A stretch of 64,000 bases of DNA from Filosporella fistucella. Taxonomy: Eukaryota > Ascomycota > Leotiomycetes > Helotiales. The notes below the pieces were generated by a model, which ran no database searches, had not been told where the DNA came from, and saw only the letters and a program-made list of their open reading frames with translations. The translations under genes and the position numbers were made by a program. Location: the NCBI GenBank assembly GCA_030077755.1, contig JAQJZZ010000011.1, forward strand, positions 806,001-870,000, read 5' to 3'. The first letter of the stretch is position 1, and each line of letters begins with the position of its first letter. Positions 1 through 10,456 of the stretch are shown here, in pieces.

Positions 1-22
1 AGATTTCTTTCAACCAGCAATC

Positions 23-856
23 ATGTGTCGCCAATACAAAATCGTCTCAACACATTGTGGCCACCACAGGATGGAGGGCCTCACTTGTCACGGCTTACCC
101 TGCCTACAAGCGCAAGCAGGTACACCATACACCCACACAATTTCCACCGCTACAATTTGCGCTCAATGTCTCTCCCATCCCACCGTTCCTTCAACTTCCC
201 AAAAATCACTCCTCCACCCCGCAACATCCATATCCCTCTCCCACGCCCGTCTCATCTGGGAGCGTTCCTGCGCTCTCCTCTTCCCTCCTCCATCAGAACG
301 CCATCCTCAACCAGCTATTATCGGGCGAGTTAACGCCGCAGATGCTCTCTGGCTACAAGAAGCATATTCCACTCTCCTGAGCGCCATGTTCACAGCCGCC
401 TGGATAGCATCCCAAAGCAAAACTCAATTCACGCAAAAACATTGGGATAAAGTTATCTTAATCCAATTCCAGCGTGTAATTGAACGATCTCTCCTTTTGT
501 CACAAGAAGAAATCTTTTCTTCCTTAGAGAGAGAATTCTTTTCCGGAGTCGGAAAAGCTAAGCCTTTACAACTTGAAAAACTTGAGATACAGTGTCTGGA
601 AGAAGAAGAAAAGGAATGCAATATTTGCAGAGAAGAATATGATGAAAGTGGAAAAGGAGAACAGCCGAGAAAGCTACCATGTGGACATGTTTTCGGAGGT
701 GAGTGTATATCACGCGCTTTCCAGGAATGTGCGCACGCTTGTCCTACTTGTAGGAGGGTGTTTAAGGAGGGTGATTTTGAGGCTGAGAAGATTGTGAGTG
801 AGGTGTGGTGGATGAAGGTTTTGAGAGGAGAGGAGAGGAGATGGAGGGGTAGGTAA
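23..856 (+). CDS. RING-finger protein, paralogue 1 of 3
   Basis: A 277-residue single-exon protein starting at ATG 23. The C-terminal third holds a RING-type zinc finger (about residues 198-245): CNIC, then PCGHVFGGEC, then CPTC. The fifth metal-ligand position, normally Cys or His, is Gly here, as in the two other RING proteins of this window. The N-terminus carries a second possible zinc site (CGH near residue 12, two further Cys, then a CxxC near residue 47). The middle is Ser/Pro-rich and then helical and acidic. RING proteins usually act as E3 ubiquitin ligases, so that role is inferred; the substrate is unknown. The same two-part layout recurs at 5195-6109 and 9557-10456. The promoter lies mostly outside the window. 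Confidence 0.75.
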   Translation: MCRQYKIVSTHCGHHRMEGLTCHGLPCLQAQAGTPYTHTISTATICAQCLSHPTVPSTSQKSLLHPATSISLSHARLIWERSCALLFPPPSERHPQPAIIGRVNAADALWLQEAYSTLLSAMFTAAWIASQSKTQFTQKHWDKVILIQFQRVIERSLLLSQEEIFSSLEREFFSGVGKAKPLQLEKLEIQCLEEEEKECNICREEYDESGKGEQPRKLPCGHVFGGECISRAFQECAHACPTCRRVFKEGDFEAEKIVSEVWWMKVLRGEERRWRGR

Positions 857-1361
857 AGGAAGGTAAGTATAAGTTTGTTGCTGGACAACGTTTCTTTTTG
901 GTTTAGATTCAAGTTGATTTCATTCTCTCATTTCTTGAGCTCCTAACATCATTCCTCTCTCCGTTTCAAAATTTCACTTAATTTGTGCGTACAGCACGCA
1001 AAGCACTCAAAGTGCGTTGAGCGCGCTGATTTAAATGTAAAGGACAGGGTATAGCAGTAAGCATACCTAGTACAACGCATTTGTATACAAGTCTTTGATG
1101 TTGCGTCGCACAATTTTCAGGTTATCTTGATCCTCGAGACTCGATTCAAACTTCCAAGCTCCGCTATGGTCTGCATTCAATTTTACGACGGTCTCATGAT
1201 CGCCGGGTAAGCCAAACCGTGCGCTGTCAGCTGGCACGATCTTATTGTACATTCAATTAGCATATACGAGTTAGATACGACAAGCTCTTTATAGACAATG
1301 ACTTACCTGATCAAAACCTCCCCAGAAGGAGACGATATCGTTTTTCAATGACTGCTGCTTC

Positions 1362-1404
1362 TAACGTCTATCCCTGCGTACCGAGACGCCCGACTATAAC
1401 GAGA
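1362..1404 (+). repeat. Left terminal inverted repeat
   Basis: About 43 bases starting with the target TA at 1362-1363 and ending near ATAACGAGA. It pairs in inverted orientation with 4619-4660; see the element entry. Confidence 0.85.
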
Positions 1405-2461
1405 TAAATCGTAGGTACGTCGAGTTCAAGCGACATAAAATCTATGAACGCTTTAAAATTTCTATCTATTTTTATTTTAGTTATATTATATACCTCCCCC
1501 AAACACTTCTGACCTATCAATTCCAAAAGTTATGATCGCGTCGTCGCCGCCCCTTAAATTTACAGAGCGCCTCCTTACATACTAAAATAAGACCCTTTGA
1601 TATACGACAATACCATTAAGTTTTCATTACATTTTAATCGCATAGATCGATTGAACATAAATATCCAAGTACTATTATAATTCTAAAATGTATTACTACT
1701 CTTGTGGCGGCTAGGGCGTGGTCTGTCACACGACGTCGCCACAGAGGATGAGACCTTCTCCAATTAAGCGATCTAGGATCCTGGTCAGCGGCAGTGTGGT
1801 TATAGATAGTAATATCGGTAAAATTATATAATAAAGTCTGTGGCTGCGGTGTTTGTGGCTGCGGTGTTTGTGGCTGCGCGTACCCTGCCGGAAAATTCCC
1901 GTGTGGCGGTATTCTCCGACCAAGCAAAAAGTGAGTCTGTGCGCAGCTAACAAGATCGGCTGTCCCCTTCCTGGGGAAATGTTTCTGTGTGGCAAACTTC
2001 TGACCTTTCACTTCCGGCTTTCACCTCTTCTCTCTTTGCGCTCTACAATACAGCAAAAGGCAAATTAGGTGTCTGCTCCGTAGCCACTCCTAAACACTCT
2101 GGACCCCTTCTACTAGAAATCTACGTTCGCATCATCGCCCTTGCGCTTGATTTATTGGAAGTCCTCCTTTATGGCACAACAGTATTCCTTCGACATAGTT
2201 CTATCGAGCTCTTATCACTCCTGATGCTTATAGAAGGGTTTTATGTGAGCTTTATGGTCTCAGTACTATGCTGGGAAATCGTCATTAGCCCTGCGGCTAC
2301 TGTGGAGTGTGGCACGCAAATTCATGGAAGGTCGCCACGTGGGTCTAATCGAAACAACCCCGCTCCCCGTGCCGCTAATGGGGAGTTGACCGCGGCTCCT
2401 CTCTCACACGTCCTCTCCGTGGACTCACTTGAAGGACAAGGCAAAATACTACGAATACACG

Positions 2462-3786
2462 ATGGCCTCGGATGGCAAACCTCTGCAGAAGCCCAAATTT
2501 GCGAGCTTCCTCACCTCGCAGAAACCCAGTGAGATCTTCGATAAAATCTGTTCGTATCTGAACATTGCCGACATCCTGAGGTTCCGGCAAGTTTGCAAGC
2601 AATATTACGAGGTCGAGAATTTACAACGGTGGTTCAATACCAATAAACTACTCCACCCCTTCGTATCAGATTCTTGTATATTTCGATCTGAGCTAGGAAA
2701 GCACGACGCCTTGATCTCAGGGGTTTTCGCCCTCAATTTCTTCGAGTTTGGTTGGTCAAATGTGCCAATCCTGGATCTCTTCGTCGAAGCTGGAGGTCAA
2801 ACGGATGGATTAGTAGCCTACATCAAAGACCGCGAGGATTATGACAAGGAAGAATACCTGGAAATCACCATGGTAAGAGGCCTGTTTCTGTTGGACGACC
2901 AAGCGCATCCGTTCATTTCTAAATCTGACAGGGTGTAGCACGATTCCTCTTCAGCAGTAGCAAGCGGCCAGGCAAGGCAATTCGGCTTACAGCAACACAT
3001 GGACCGCCAGTTGAAACCATCCTCCGCTGCTCTTACGCCACAACAAGTGTAAACTTTATAACGTGGAATAAGGCATACTCGATCTTCCCCATGCAAACTC
3101 TGATCCAACACAAGTCCTATGCTCTGAGGGATTTGAATGATGAGTTTGGATCTCTCCTGAGAGAGCAGTCCAATCAAGGCTGGACGAATCGAGACATTAT
3201 ATGGCCGGATTTAACGACGGACGCGCGGCATCGGATCAACAACGGCCATCGTAGGGTTGGCGATCAATCTTCTTTGTTAATCCCGTTAGATACCAATAAT
3301 ATTCGGAAAGCATCAACACCGGATTCTGTGATTGAATTCGCTCAGTTTGAAATTTCCACGAAGCCCGAACCACTGCCAGGGTTTGGACAAGGGTTTGGGC
3401 AAGGGTTTGGGCAAGGTTTTGGGCAAGGTTTTGGGCGGGTGCGTGCGGAAAGGCATGGTTCACCTCAGATTCGAGTGCAGGAATTGATATCTCCCGCACT
3501 GCGCCATGGATATACATTTGCTTCCAGTTTGTGGTACAAGTTCGTGACAGAAAGACTGCAACGTTGGGTCTGGCTCGAATTGCTAAAGCTAAAGGCGGAA
3601 GAGCGCCCCGAACAGTTCGAGAATGGTATCCCTGACTATTCCGATATCTCCATTTCATCAGACTTTCAACCGCCAGAGACTTGGGACTATGCCGATGATC
3701 AAATTCCAGCGTGGTATAAGGAATGGGAGGAGACATTGGCGGAAGAAACACATGCATTCGGCCGAAACGTAACCCTTCTTTACTGA
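2462..3786 (+). CDS. F-box protein, cargo of the TIR element
   Basis: Two exons, 2462-2872 and 2932-3786, flank a 59-nt intron (GTAAGA...ACAG) and give about 421 residues with no internal stop. ATG 2462 is the first ATG in frame. The N-terminal F-box reads KPSEIFDKICSYLNIADILR followed by FRQVCKQYYEV; F-boxes bind Skp1 in SCF ubiquitin ligases. The rest resembles the long C-terminal region of lineage-expanded fungal F-box proteins, without recognisable LRR, WD40 or Kelch repeats. A glycine-rich stretch of five GFGQ/GFGR units lies near residue 245. The gene sits wholly between the element's inverted repeats, about 1.1 kb from the left end and 0.9 kb from the right. Frame and splice sites are intact although the flanking sequence is decayed, so it may still be expressed. 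The substrate is unknown. Confidence 0.75.
3379..3437 (+). repeat. 12-nt coding tandem repeat in the F-box gene
   Basis: Five near-identical 12-nt units of the type GGGTTTGGGCAA encode repeated Gly-Phe-Gly-Gln, the last ending in Arg. The unit stays in frame, so copy-number change would lengthen or shorten the protein without a frameshift. Confidence 0.85.
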
Positions 3787-4618
3787 GTTACTTAGCGAGA
3801 TATACTGCTTATACGTGGCGCTTATGTGCGCGAACGGCTGAATTTCAAGATTGCCATTGCGCTTGCACTTGCTAATCGTTCTATGAAGAAACGGTCACGT
3901 ATTGTTATTGTGAGATATCGCCATTACCATTGATCACACCAGCAAAATGATTTTGACCTTGGTTACCAACCATGTTCTTCTCAAGGATCATGTTAGAGTT
4001 CTCCTACTAGTACATTGCCTCTTGTCTCCCATTCGCTGCCGCCGTACTCTGCTAGGTAGTCGTATCAGTCTCTTGTATCCAGTCGTGTCTCTCCGTCTGC
4101 TTGTCCATCAGACGTTAGATGTAAGCTTGTGGTGGCTTGCCCCTCTTGACTTCCACCCGTGCTACTACGCCACACACGTGAGTAAGCCTAAGAATCATGG
4201 CTAAGTAAAAAATAGCGAGCTTGGACGTGAACATAGTGAATTGTATCTCGGCTAATTTATATTACTAAGCACTGATAGATTTAGACCCTCTTGTCGCACC
4301 GGCGTAACTCCCGGACTACATTCTTGTTTTCTCTGAGTGTCTTTACAATTTAGAGCCATACTGTATCATTTCGTAATAGGACCTTTCCTTAAGTGCTCCG
4401 AATTTTAAAAAGACTTTAGACTTCCCGAATAAATAGGGGGGATATTGTAAGCGGCGAGTAATAGCGTAAATGAAATGATCGATAGCATAATCAATTGCAC
4501 TTCTTTTTTTATTGCTAAGTGGTCTCTTAAGGGATAAATATCTAAAGAAAGTAACATATGAAAAACAACTTCGTAGACTTGCCAAGAAAAGAATTGTGAT
4601 TCCAAAAATGTAAATTCG

Positions 4619-4660
4619 TCTCGTTATGGGGGGCGTCTCGGGACGGAGGGAGAGACGTTA
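4619..4660 (-). repeat. Right terminal inverted repeat
   Basis: About 42 bases, read on the minus strand from the target TA at 4660-4659. It differs from the left repeat at three of the first 30 positions and by one gap further in. Confidence 0.85.
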
Positions 4661-5194
4661 GTGCTCTTGCATGATCTCCGAAAAGATGCTCCCACTCTGG
4701 AGCGTGTCCAACACGTCGTCGCCTTTCTGAAAACCCATACCCATGGCGATTTTGGTCGCTACACCACCTAGATCCACTAAAATTGAATTCCCTCCATAGT
4801 TGTGGCGTGGCAAAGAATGCTAGCCCAGTGGTGGAGTCTTTGATCGGCGTGTATTTTGGGTTATTGTGTGCATTTATGAGCGCCTGCTTTATCAGCAGGC
4901 TGCCCATGCTGTGACATAGGAACAGAATCGCCTTCGCACAGCAGGGTGAGCACCTAATTGGAACAATCGTCAGTGAGATAATTCGTAGCACACAACAATT
5001 TTGAGACATTGACGTAGGGTCACAAGTAGGTATATTTGCTATAGCTTCCACGTTAACACTCTAACTTCGATAATTACATCTTCATTCTAATCTTTTCACC
5101 TTTCTTGGAGCGCCAGCTCAAATCAAGCATTAATTGAATGATACGACCAAGGTGTTCCCAGGACTGGATTATCCGGCGATATGTTGGAACAGAC

Positions 5195-6109
5195 TTATGT
5201 GAATATCCTCCCCTCGACCCCACTAAGCAGTACATAAGGCCATTGTCGACGCTGGATACTATCCGAAAATACGCTCATTTGGACCATAACCATTAACGAA
5301 TAATAATCATACGGCTCTCGACCGTACTCTTCGATCATGTTTTCTCTGAGCGGCGAATTCCAATCTTGAGAAGCATTGATAGCTCGACGGCATAAGGGGC
5401 AGTTTGGCTGACGCAGAATCCAGTCCTCGAAACATTTCTTGCCATATACATGGTTACAGCAAGTTCGTACTGGCATGTCGAAGCTTCCTGTATCGTTTGG
5501 GACACCGAACTCCTCGTAGCAGATATAGCAGCTCTTTTCTGTTGGTTGAAGAGAATCGATTCTTACGCGCTTGTAGTCAGTTTGTTCTAATAAGTTCGTC
5601 TGATGTGACATCCATGAGCTAAGATAAATGGTGTCGAATTGGAGGAGAAATATACGTTCCTCACCTGTCGGAATCGATTTTGGTGGTCCATTTATTCTTG
5701 ACCAGAAACCTGCTTGCATCATTCCCATGACGGCAATCCAAAAGCAATGCTGCAAAGCTGTAAGCTTATTCTCATTCTCGTCAACAAGCATGTAAAGATC
5801 CTCCTCGTCATCCTTCGTCCGGAAATAGTTTATGTTCTTAGCTCTGTCCCAAAGTTGACTCGCTTCCTCCTCAGCAGCTGCATTGAACTCCATGCCGGGA
5901 AGAGGGAATTTATATTGATATGATCCAGCTCCCTTATCGTACGACGGGGAATCCTGTGGATATGTGAGCATAAAACACATTGGACAGAAGTCGATACTTG
6001 GTTTACAGCCTTCTACGACTTCGAAATCTCTACAGCCTTGGTTGCAAAGGCGGTCCTCGATTCTGGTATGCCCGCAAGCCAGGTAGAAGAAGTGAAATTC
6101 TTTGCACAT
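5195..6109 (-). CDS. RING-finger protein, paralogue 2 of 3
   Basis: About 304 residues. The start is placed at ATG 6109 (MCKEFHFF) because the other two paralogues also begin MC; the frame stays open upstream to 6235. The N-terminus reads YLACGH, two more cysteines, then DFCPMCF, a probable small zinc module. The C-terminal RING reads CYIC, CNHVYGKKCFEDW, CPLCRR, again with Gly at ligand position 5. The middle is mostly helical with an AAAEEEA segment also seen in paralogue 3. A ubiquitin-ligase role is inferred from the RING only. Its 3' end faces the broken esterase about 240 bp away. The extreme C-terminus may be altered by an unseen intron. Confidence 0.75.
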   Translation of the reverse strand: MCKEFHFFYLACGHTRIEDRLCNQGCRDFEVVEGCKPSIDFCPMCFMLTYPQDSPSYDKGAGSYQYKFPLPGMEFNAAAEEEASQLWDRAKNINYFRTKDDEEDLYMLVDENENKLTALQHCFWIAVMGMMQAGFWSRINGPPKSIPTGEERIFLLQFDTIYLSSWMSHQTNLLEQTDYKRVRIDSLQPTEKSCYICYEEFGVPNDTGSFDMPVRTCCNHVYGKKCFEDWILRQPNCPLCRRAINASQDWNSPLRENMIEEYGREPYDYYSLMVMVQMSVFSDSIQRRQWPYVLLSGVEGRIFT

Positions 6110-7375
6110 CTTGACTATTCTTTCAAAATGTACCTGTACACTGTTGCTTGCGTTCAGTTCCAGAAGCTTAGTCTGGTGTCCAGAATTGCGAAAACTGATC
6201 TGCTCCTGGATAGGAGGTACTCTTGATTTTAACACGTCTATATTACCAGTTCCTGACTACATTGTTCTGTGCTCGCAATGGCAACAATTTAAGACTGACA
6301 ATTGCTTCAATGAAGTTTGAAAGAAAGTTCAACTTAATGTCTTTCTTGTTGACAGAAAACTTTACTGGTCCTTCTTTGCCGTGCTGCATTGTATCTCTAC
6401 AGGACAAAGAGCTCAAACAAATCCATATCATTGTTATCGTTGTTGAACAGAGGATATATGTCATGTGACGATCCACTGAGCTCAAGCCCCTTTGAACTGC
6501 TCGCTAACGCAGAAAATAGGGGGCCGACTGGGCTTACCTTCCCAAGGACTCCCGCAATCACACACCCCTTTTCGATAACACCCTAGTTCATCGAGTATTC
6601 AACAGACAAAGAATCTCGACACTGCGCAAACTAGTGTTGACAATTCAAACACAATATCATTAACAAATTCTTGTGCGAATTGCACACTCTGTTTCAGCCT
6701 CGCCTGTTTTGGCTGTCAAATTTCGCGCTCCTTGGCATCTCACTCACATACATCCCGCAGCTGATTACAAATCCGACAATTCTGAAGTAAGATGGCTGTA
6801 GCTTGGCTAAGCCCTGTGATACCACCTATTTGTGTCGCAAATCCTGGATAAATGATCAGATGCATTCCATATTTGGCTCAGCCTTATCTGTCGATACCTG
6901 GCTGATCATGATTGCAAAAAAAAAACTCATTCATGGAAGTTTACGACATGTATTTATTCTGGAAACAGATTTCACTAGTCGAGTTTCCATGGGAAAAGGA
7001 CAGAGGTCCGCGAACGAAAATGGAATTTGCAATTGTCCAGAAAGTCTTCCACACATTCGAAAGGCGCTGATGGCAGGTTAATATTGCATAACTTTTGAAG
7101 CCCTTCCACCCTCATTGTTTTGTCTTGCCATGTTGTGTGACACGCTGACACAAAACCAGCGTTCTTTTCGAAATTATTTAGCCCCCAAAGCAACCTCACC
7201 CGTGTTGGATTTGAGCATCCAGCGATAATTCTGCACGCCAAGTTGGCTCCTTCCAGGGGCCCTTGAAAGCTGACATTGCACTCCAGACGGTTGTGCTTTT
7301 GCACTGGTATTTAGTTTTCTGGGTATCCCATGTTTCCCATCTTCATGCCATGATAATCGGCCGAAATAGAACAAG
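6110..7375. other. Intergenic region, 1.3 kb
   Basis: This lies between the divergent starts of the RING gene (6109, minus) and the membrane-protein gene (7376, plus), so it holds both promoters. Only short, unconvincing ORFs are present. An A9 run lies near 6916. I recognise no repeat or RNA gene. Confidence 0.5.
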
Positions 7376-8892
7376 ATGTCAACAGTAACTCGCTGGCTCA
7401 AAGATGGAGACGTCTCTCCTATGGATGCTCGATACGCTGCCAACGTTGCAACTACCGGTTTTGTCGTTCTCAACTTCCTCATAGTCTTCTTTGGCGGCCG
7501 TCTTATCAAGAGGCAGGGCCAGCGCGCGCTTCTCAAGAGGAAGCAAGTTCCTGTTCCCATCACACACATGACACCATGGTTGTCGATAGGAGATCTATTC
7601 ACCTATGTATGGACCCTTCGAGCTTTACCCGGAGGGTTCTTCGCTTTGTGCATGCTCATAGTGGGAACTTTCAGCACTTCCAGCCGATACATCATCAATT
7701 CCTACATCACGCAAGAACACCGTCAAGACCATTGTCGTTTTGAAGATGGGCTGATAAGCAATCGCATACAAGGCAGATTTTTTCCAGCTGCAACATGGCC
7801 AGCAGCTACTCTAGCCCTTGCGGCCCAAGATATTGCCCTAAGCAATAAAGGTGTAGTTGGAGTGTACGCAAAAGTGCCCAACGATGTGGCATGGTTCAGT
7901 CCGCAGCCGAACGAATTACTTGGGAAATGGGAATGCACAAAGTCGCTAGACTCTGTCATCAAACCTTCCGACTGGATGAACAGAACAGCAGTCCATGATT
8001 TTCTCGATCGGCAAAACTTTCTATACCGAAATTCAACAGCGTTCCATGGAGTTAGATACAATGACAGTACGTACAGTGATTTCATGGCATGGAGTGCGGA
8101 CCTGCCGAGAGGAGTGGACGGAGTATGGAATGTGAGGGCAAGCTTTTGGACGCCTGAGGACAGGGAAACTGCCCGCAACGTGAGCAATTTTCAATGCAGC
8201 CTCAATCGTCTCAACCAGGCATGGGAACCTGTCAGCATGGACTCTAATTCAACACTTGAAAATTGGGATCAGACAATGCTTGGGGCTATACTCGAAATCC
8301 CAGATACATCAATGGGAACTCAGCTGGAAAAAATGCTAAACGCCATGACGATGACTGCGGGAAGTGGGAACCAACACTTCTATAGGACCGATGGATCGAG
8401 CTCGAACCCAATGCAGAATAGCACTGTCTTATCCCCGCCTCAGACGGACACATATGGTTGCTATCCTCTCAAAACAGTGATTTATAACGCAATATTTGTG
8501 GTTACATTAGCACTGATCCTATTGTTACTCATTATTGTTATTGTGGATGTCTATGATTTTCTTCACATCCGATTCAGCCACGATTACGAAGTGATTCGAG
8601 ATCTGCCATTTGACCTGCTCGATTGGCAGTGGAAGTTGATCAAGAGGATGACTGGGAATGAAGGGATCTCAAAGCGGGACATGACTATGTACGAGTTTTA
8701 TTGGAGTGACCATGCCTACCATTGCAGGATTGCTCAGGGAAAGGTAAGAAATTTGCCTCTGTCATGACTCATTGCTAATTCTGATAGGGGACAACGCAAA
8801 TATACTCGCCCCTCGAGAATCCGGGAGCAAATGAGTCTCGAACCAGCATTATAAAGGGTCATGGAATTGAACTGAGGTCTCGGGAAGTATGA
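7376..8892 (+). CDS. Multi-pass membrane protein with a glycosylated ectodomain
   Basis: Two exons, 7376-8743 and 8788-8892, with a 44-nt intron (GTAAGA...GATAG), give about 490 residues. Hydrophobic segments lie near residues 22-42 (TTGFVVLNFLIVFFGG), 78-98 (LPGGFFALCMLIVG) and 372-395 (IFVVTLALILLLLIIVIV). The roughly 270 residues between the second and third carry six N-glycosylation sequons (NRT, NST, NDS, NVS, NST, NST), so this part probably faces outside the cell or the lumen. A charged cytoplasmic tail follows. I do not recognise a named family; the layout resembles large fungus-specific membrane proteins of unknown function. An upstream exon adding a further membrane segment cannot be excluded. 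Confidence 0.65.
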
Positions 8893-9556
8893 AATAATTA
8901 CTTGGGGGTGTTTCCAACTGGACTAATTAATGTTTATTTTTGGTCTTCGAAACTTGGTACCAAATTGCCAATGCATTGTGTTGAACTACGACCCTCTCAC
9001 CCCCAACCGCTAGTTCAAAGCAGAGTGCTAAGGTTTGTAACTTCGGGTGTAAGTAACCTGCGGCCTGGTGACTGAAGTACAGTTTATCGATGAAGCCTCT
9101 ATAAGATAGCAACCGCCCTCTTTACCCCACCATTTCACCACCCCATGTTCGGCCCTATCACATCTCCTCATCCCAAGTCTCCAAAAGAACAAAAGCTCGG
9201 ATGAATGATGAATCCCATTGAGAATGAATGCTGCTCAAGAAAACGTCTAAATTTCCTCTTTGTCCCTCGCATTGTTATGTTTAGGTCAAATGGCTGAGCC
9301 GGCAGTCGTTTGTGCTGTCCAAATACAATGCCCTTGTTTACCATCTTCTATTCTTTATTCACACATTATGAATGACTATTCACAACAGCGACAAGAAAGA
9401 ATGTATGTAAGGACAACACCTTCCATTTATTTGATCTCTGCCAGAACTATTCCTCAACGAAGCAGGCTTGTAGCCGAGGACACAAAATTTCCATTCAGCT
9501 TCAGGCAAGCAACTAATCTTCTTTCAAGAAATCCCGTAATCTTCTCTCACTTCAGA
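8893..9556. other. Intergenic region, 0.66 kb
   Basis: Presumed promoter and 5' leader of the RING gene starting at 9557. The RING reading frame is open back to about 9260, but that stretch has no family resemblance, so I treat it as leader. Nothing else is recognised. Confidence 0.5.
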
Positions 9557-10456
9557 ATGTGCTACAAACATATCGAGATGTATCCAGCATGCGGACATGT
9601 CCTGACAGAGTTACGAGAATGTAACACCTCATGCGGGGAAAGGAGGGAGTTAATATATCCCACCCACCCCCTGGATTTCTGTCCTGACTGCTTTCGGGAC
9701 CAAAACAACAATCTGGAGGTGGAAATCTACAGAATGCTGTACCGAGGTCCTGCTTTTGACGGGTTTATTCTCGATGCAGCAGCAGAAGAGGAGACTAAGA
9801 AAATCCGTCAGCGTATCGAAGAGCATTTCGGACTTGTCGTAAGAGATCTTGCTATTGAAGGCTCTAGAGATGGGACCGAAATCTTTTGGGGCATTGGAGA
9901 AAGAGGGATGGTGTTGACTGTGTTCAATCTACTCGTTCGAGACTTCTGGGCCATGCAGATCAACGGGGCAACAAACGAGGAATTAGATATCGAGCAGGAG
10001 CGACTCATTATTCTGATGATGGATCAAGTCATTCGACTTGATCAGATGGCTAGAGGTACCAAAAGAGCTGAGCTCGAAGCCATTCAGAAAGTCGACCTAT
10101 TCACTTACCCGGTCCAGCGTGAGTCCCTCGACAAGGACGATTGCGATTGCACCATCTGCAAGGAAAGTTTCTTCCCTAATCCTGAGAATGAGGGCCTTGA
10201 GGAACCTGTAACTACTAGGTATTGCGGGCATATCTTTGGTAAGGTTTGTTTAGCTGCCTGGGTGGAAGCAAATGAGATTTGTCCTCTCTGTCGCCGACCC
10301 CTTCTAGCACAGAGTGCAGAGGCGCTCTTTATCGATGGTCATCTCGATGAAGAAGCCGAAGGAGATGAAGACGACGATGAATATACGGAGAATGTTTCGA
10401 ACTGGGTTTTAGCTATGGCTGGCCATGCTGATCAGATCCTGGAAGAGCAAATGTAG
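9557..10456 (+). CDS. RING-finger protein, paralogue 3 of 3
   Basis: 299 residues from ATG 9557 (MCYKHIEMYPACGH), chosen because it matches the start of paralogue 2; the frame remains open upstream. The N-terminal module has CGH, two cysteines, then DFCPDCF. An AAAEEET segment near residue 75 matches the same position in paralogue 2. The RING reads CTIC, CGHIFGKVCLAAW, CPLCRR, with Gly at ligand position 5. The tail is strongly acidic (EEAEGDEDDDE). Sequence conservation outside the two zinc modules is low, so the duplication is old. The role as an E3 ligase is inferred; no partner is suggested by its neighbours. Confidence 0.78.
   Translation: MCYKHIEMYPACGHVLTELRECNTSCGERRELIYPTHPLDFCPDCFRDQNNNLEVEIYRMLYRGPAFDGFILDAAAEEETKKIRQRIEEHFGLVVRDLAIEGSRDGTEIFWGIGERGMVLTVFNLLVRDFWAMQINGATNEELDIEQERLIILMMDQVIRLDQMARGTKRAELEAIQKVDLFTYPVQRESLDKDDCDCTICKESFFPNPENEGLEEPVTTRYCGHIFGKVCLAAWVEANEICPLCRRPLLAQSAEALFIDGHLDEEAEGDEDDDEYTENVSNWVLAMAGHADQILEEQM

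Larger units (their letters stand above)
1362..4660. mobile_element. TA-flanked element with terminal inverted repeats carrying an F-box gene
   Basis: The left end reads TAACGTCTATCCCTGCGTAC from 1362. The complement of the right end reads TAACGTCTCTCCCTCCGTCC from 4660 inward. The first 30 bases match at 27 positions, and similarity continues with one gap to about base 43 (ATAACGAGA in both). Each end abuts TA, and removing everything from one TA to the other restores the adjacent esterase codons, so the 3.3 kb entered as one unit. TA duplication with roughly 40-bp TIRs fits the Tc1/mariner/pogo (Fot1-like) class. I find no DDE transposase or CENP-B-type helix-turn-helix inside, so it looks non-autonomous. 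Both subterminal zones (about 1410-1700 and 4200-4620) are AT-rich, as expected after repeat-induced point mutation. The centre holds the F-box gene at 2462-3786. Confidence 0.82.
1067..4953 (-). pseudogene. Serine esterase (DUF676-like) gene remnant, split by a 3.3-kb insertion
   Basis: Two minus-strand pieces join into one alpha/beta-hydrolase reading once the insertion 1362-4660 is ignored. The right piece (4661-4953) contains the nucleophile motif FLCHSMGSLLIKQALINAH and TTGLAFFATP. It then shifts frame because of one extra T near 4800, and continues in the other frame to SEIMQEH. The left piece resumes with LKNDIVSFWGGFDQ, passes a 66-nt GT-AG intron (1241-1306), and continues IVPADSARFGLPGDHE...LNADHSG...NIKDLY before a stop. 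This order matches the serine-esterase domain at the start of many fungal NACHT/NLR-like proteins. No nucleotide-binding domain follows, so only the N-terminal module is left. The frameshift, the stop at the junction (TAG where Trp is expected) and the insertion each inactivate it. Exons upstream of 4953 were not resolved. Confidence 0.8.

Noticed and set aside
1634..2011. Minus-strand ORF with PQTPQPQT repeats
   Set aside because: The repeat is a short triplication of GTTTGTGGCTGCG inside the TIR element; there is no domain, and it overlaps presumed upstream sequence of the F-box gene.
3236..3757. Minus-strand ORF over the F-box gene
   Set aside because: Antisense shadow of the GFGQ repeat and of exon 2; no family resemblance.
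1410..4620. Transposase inside the TIR element
   Set aside because: I looked for DDE/DDD spacing or a CENP-B-type helix-turn-helix on both strands and found none; only AT-rich decayed sequence and the F-box gene.
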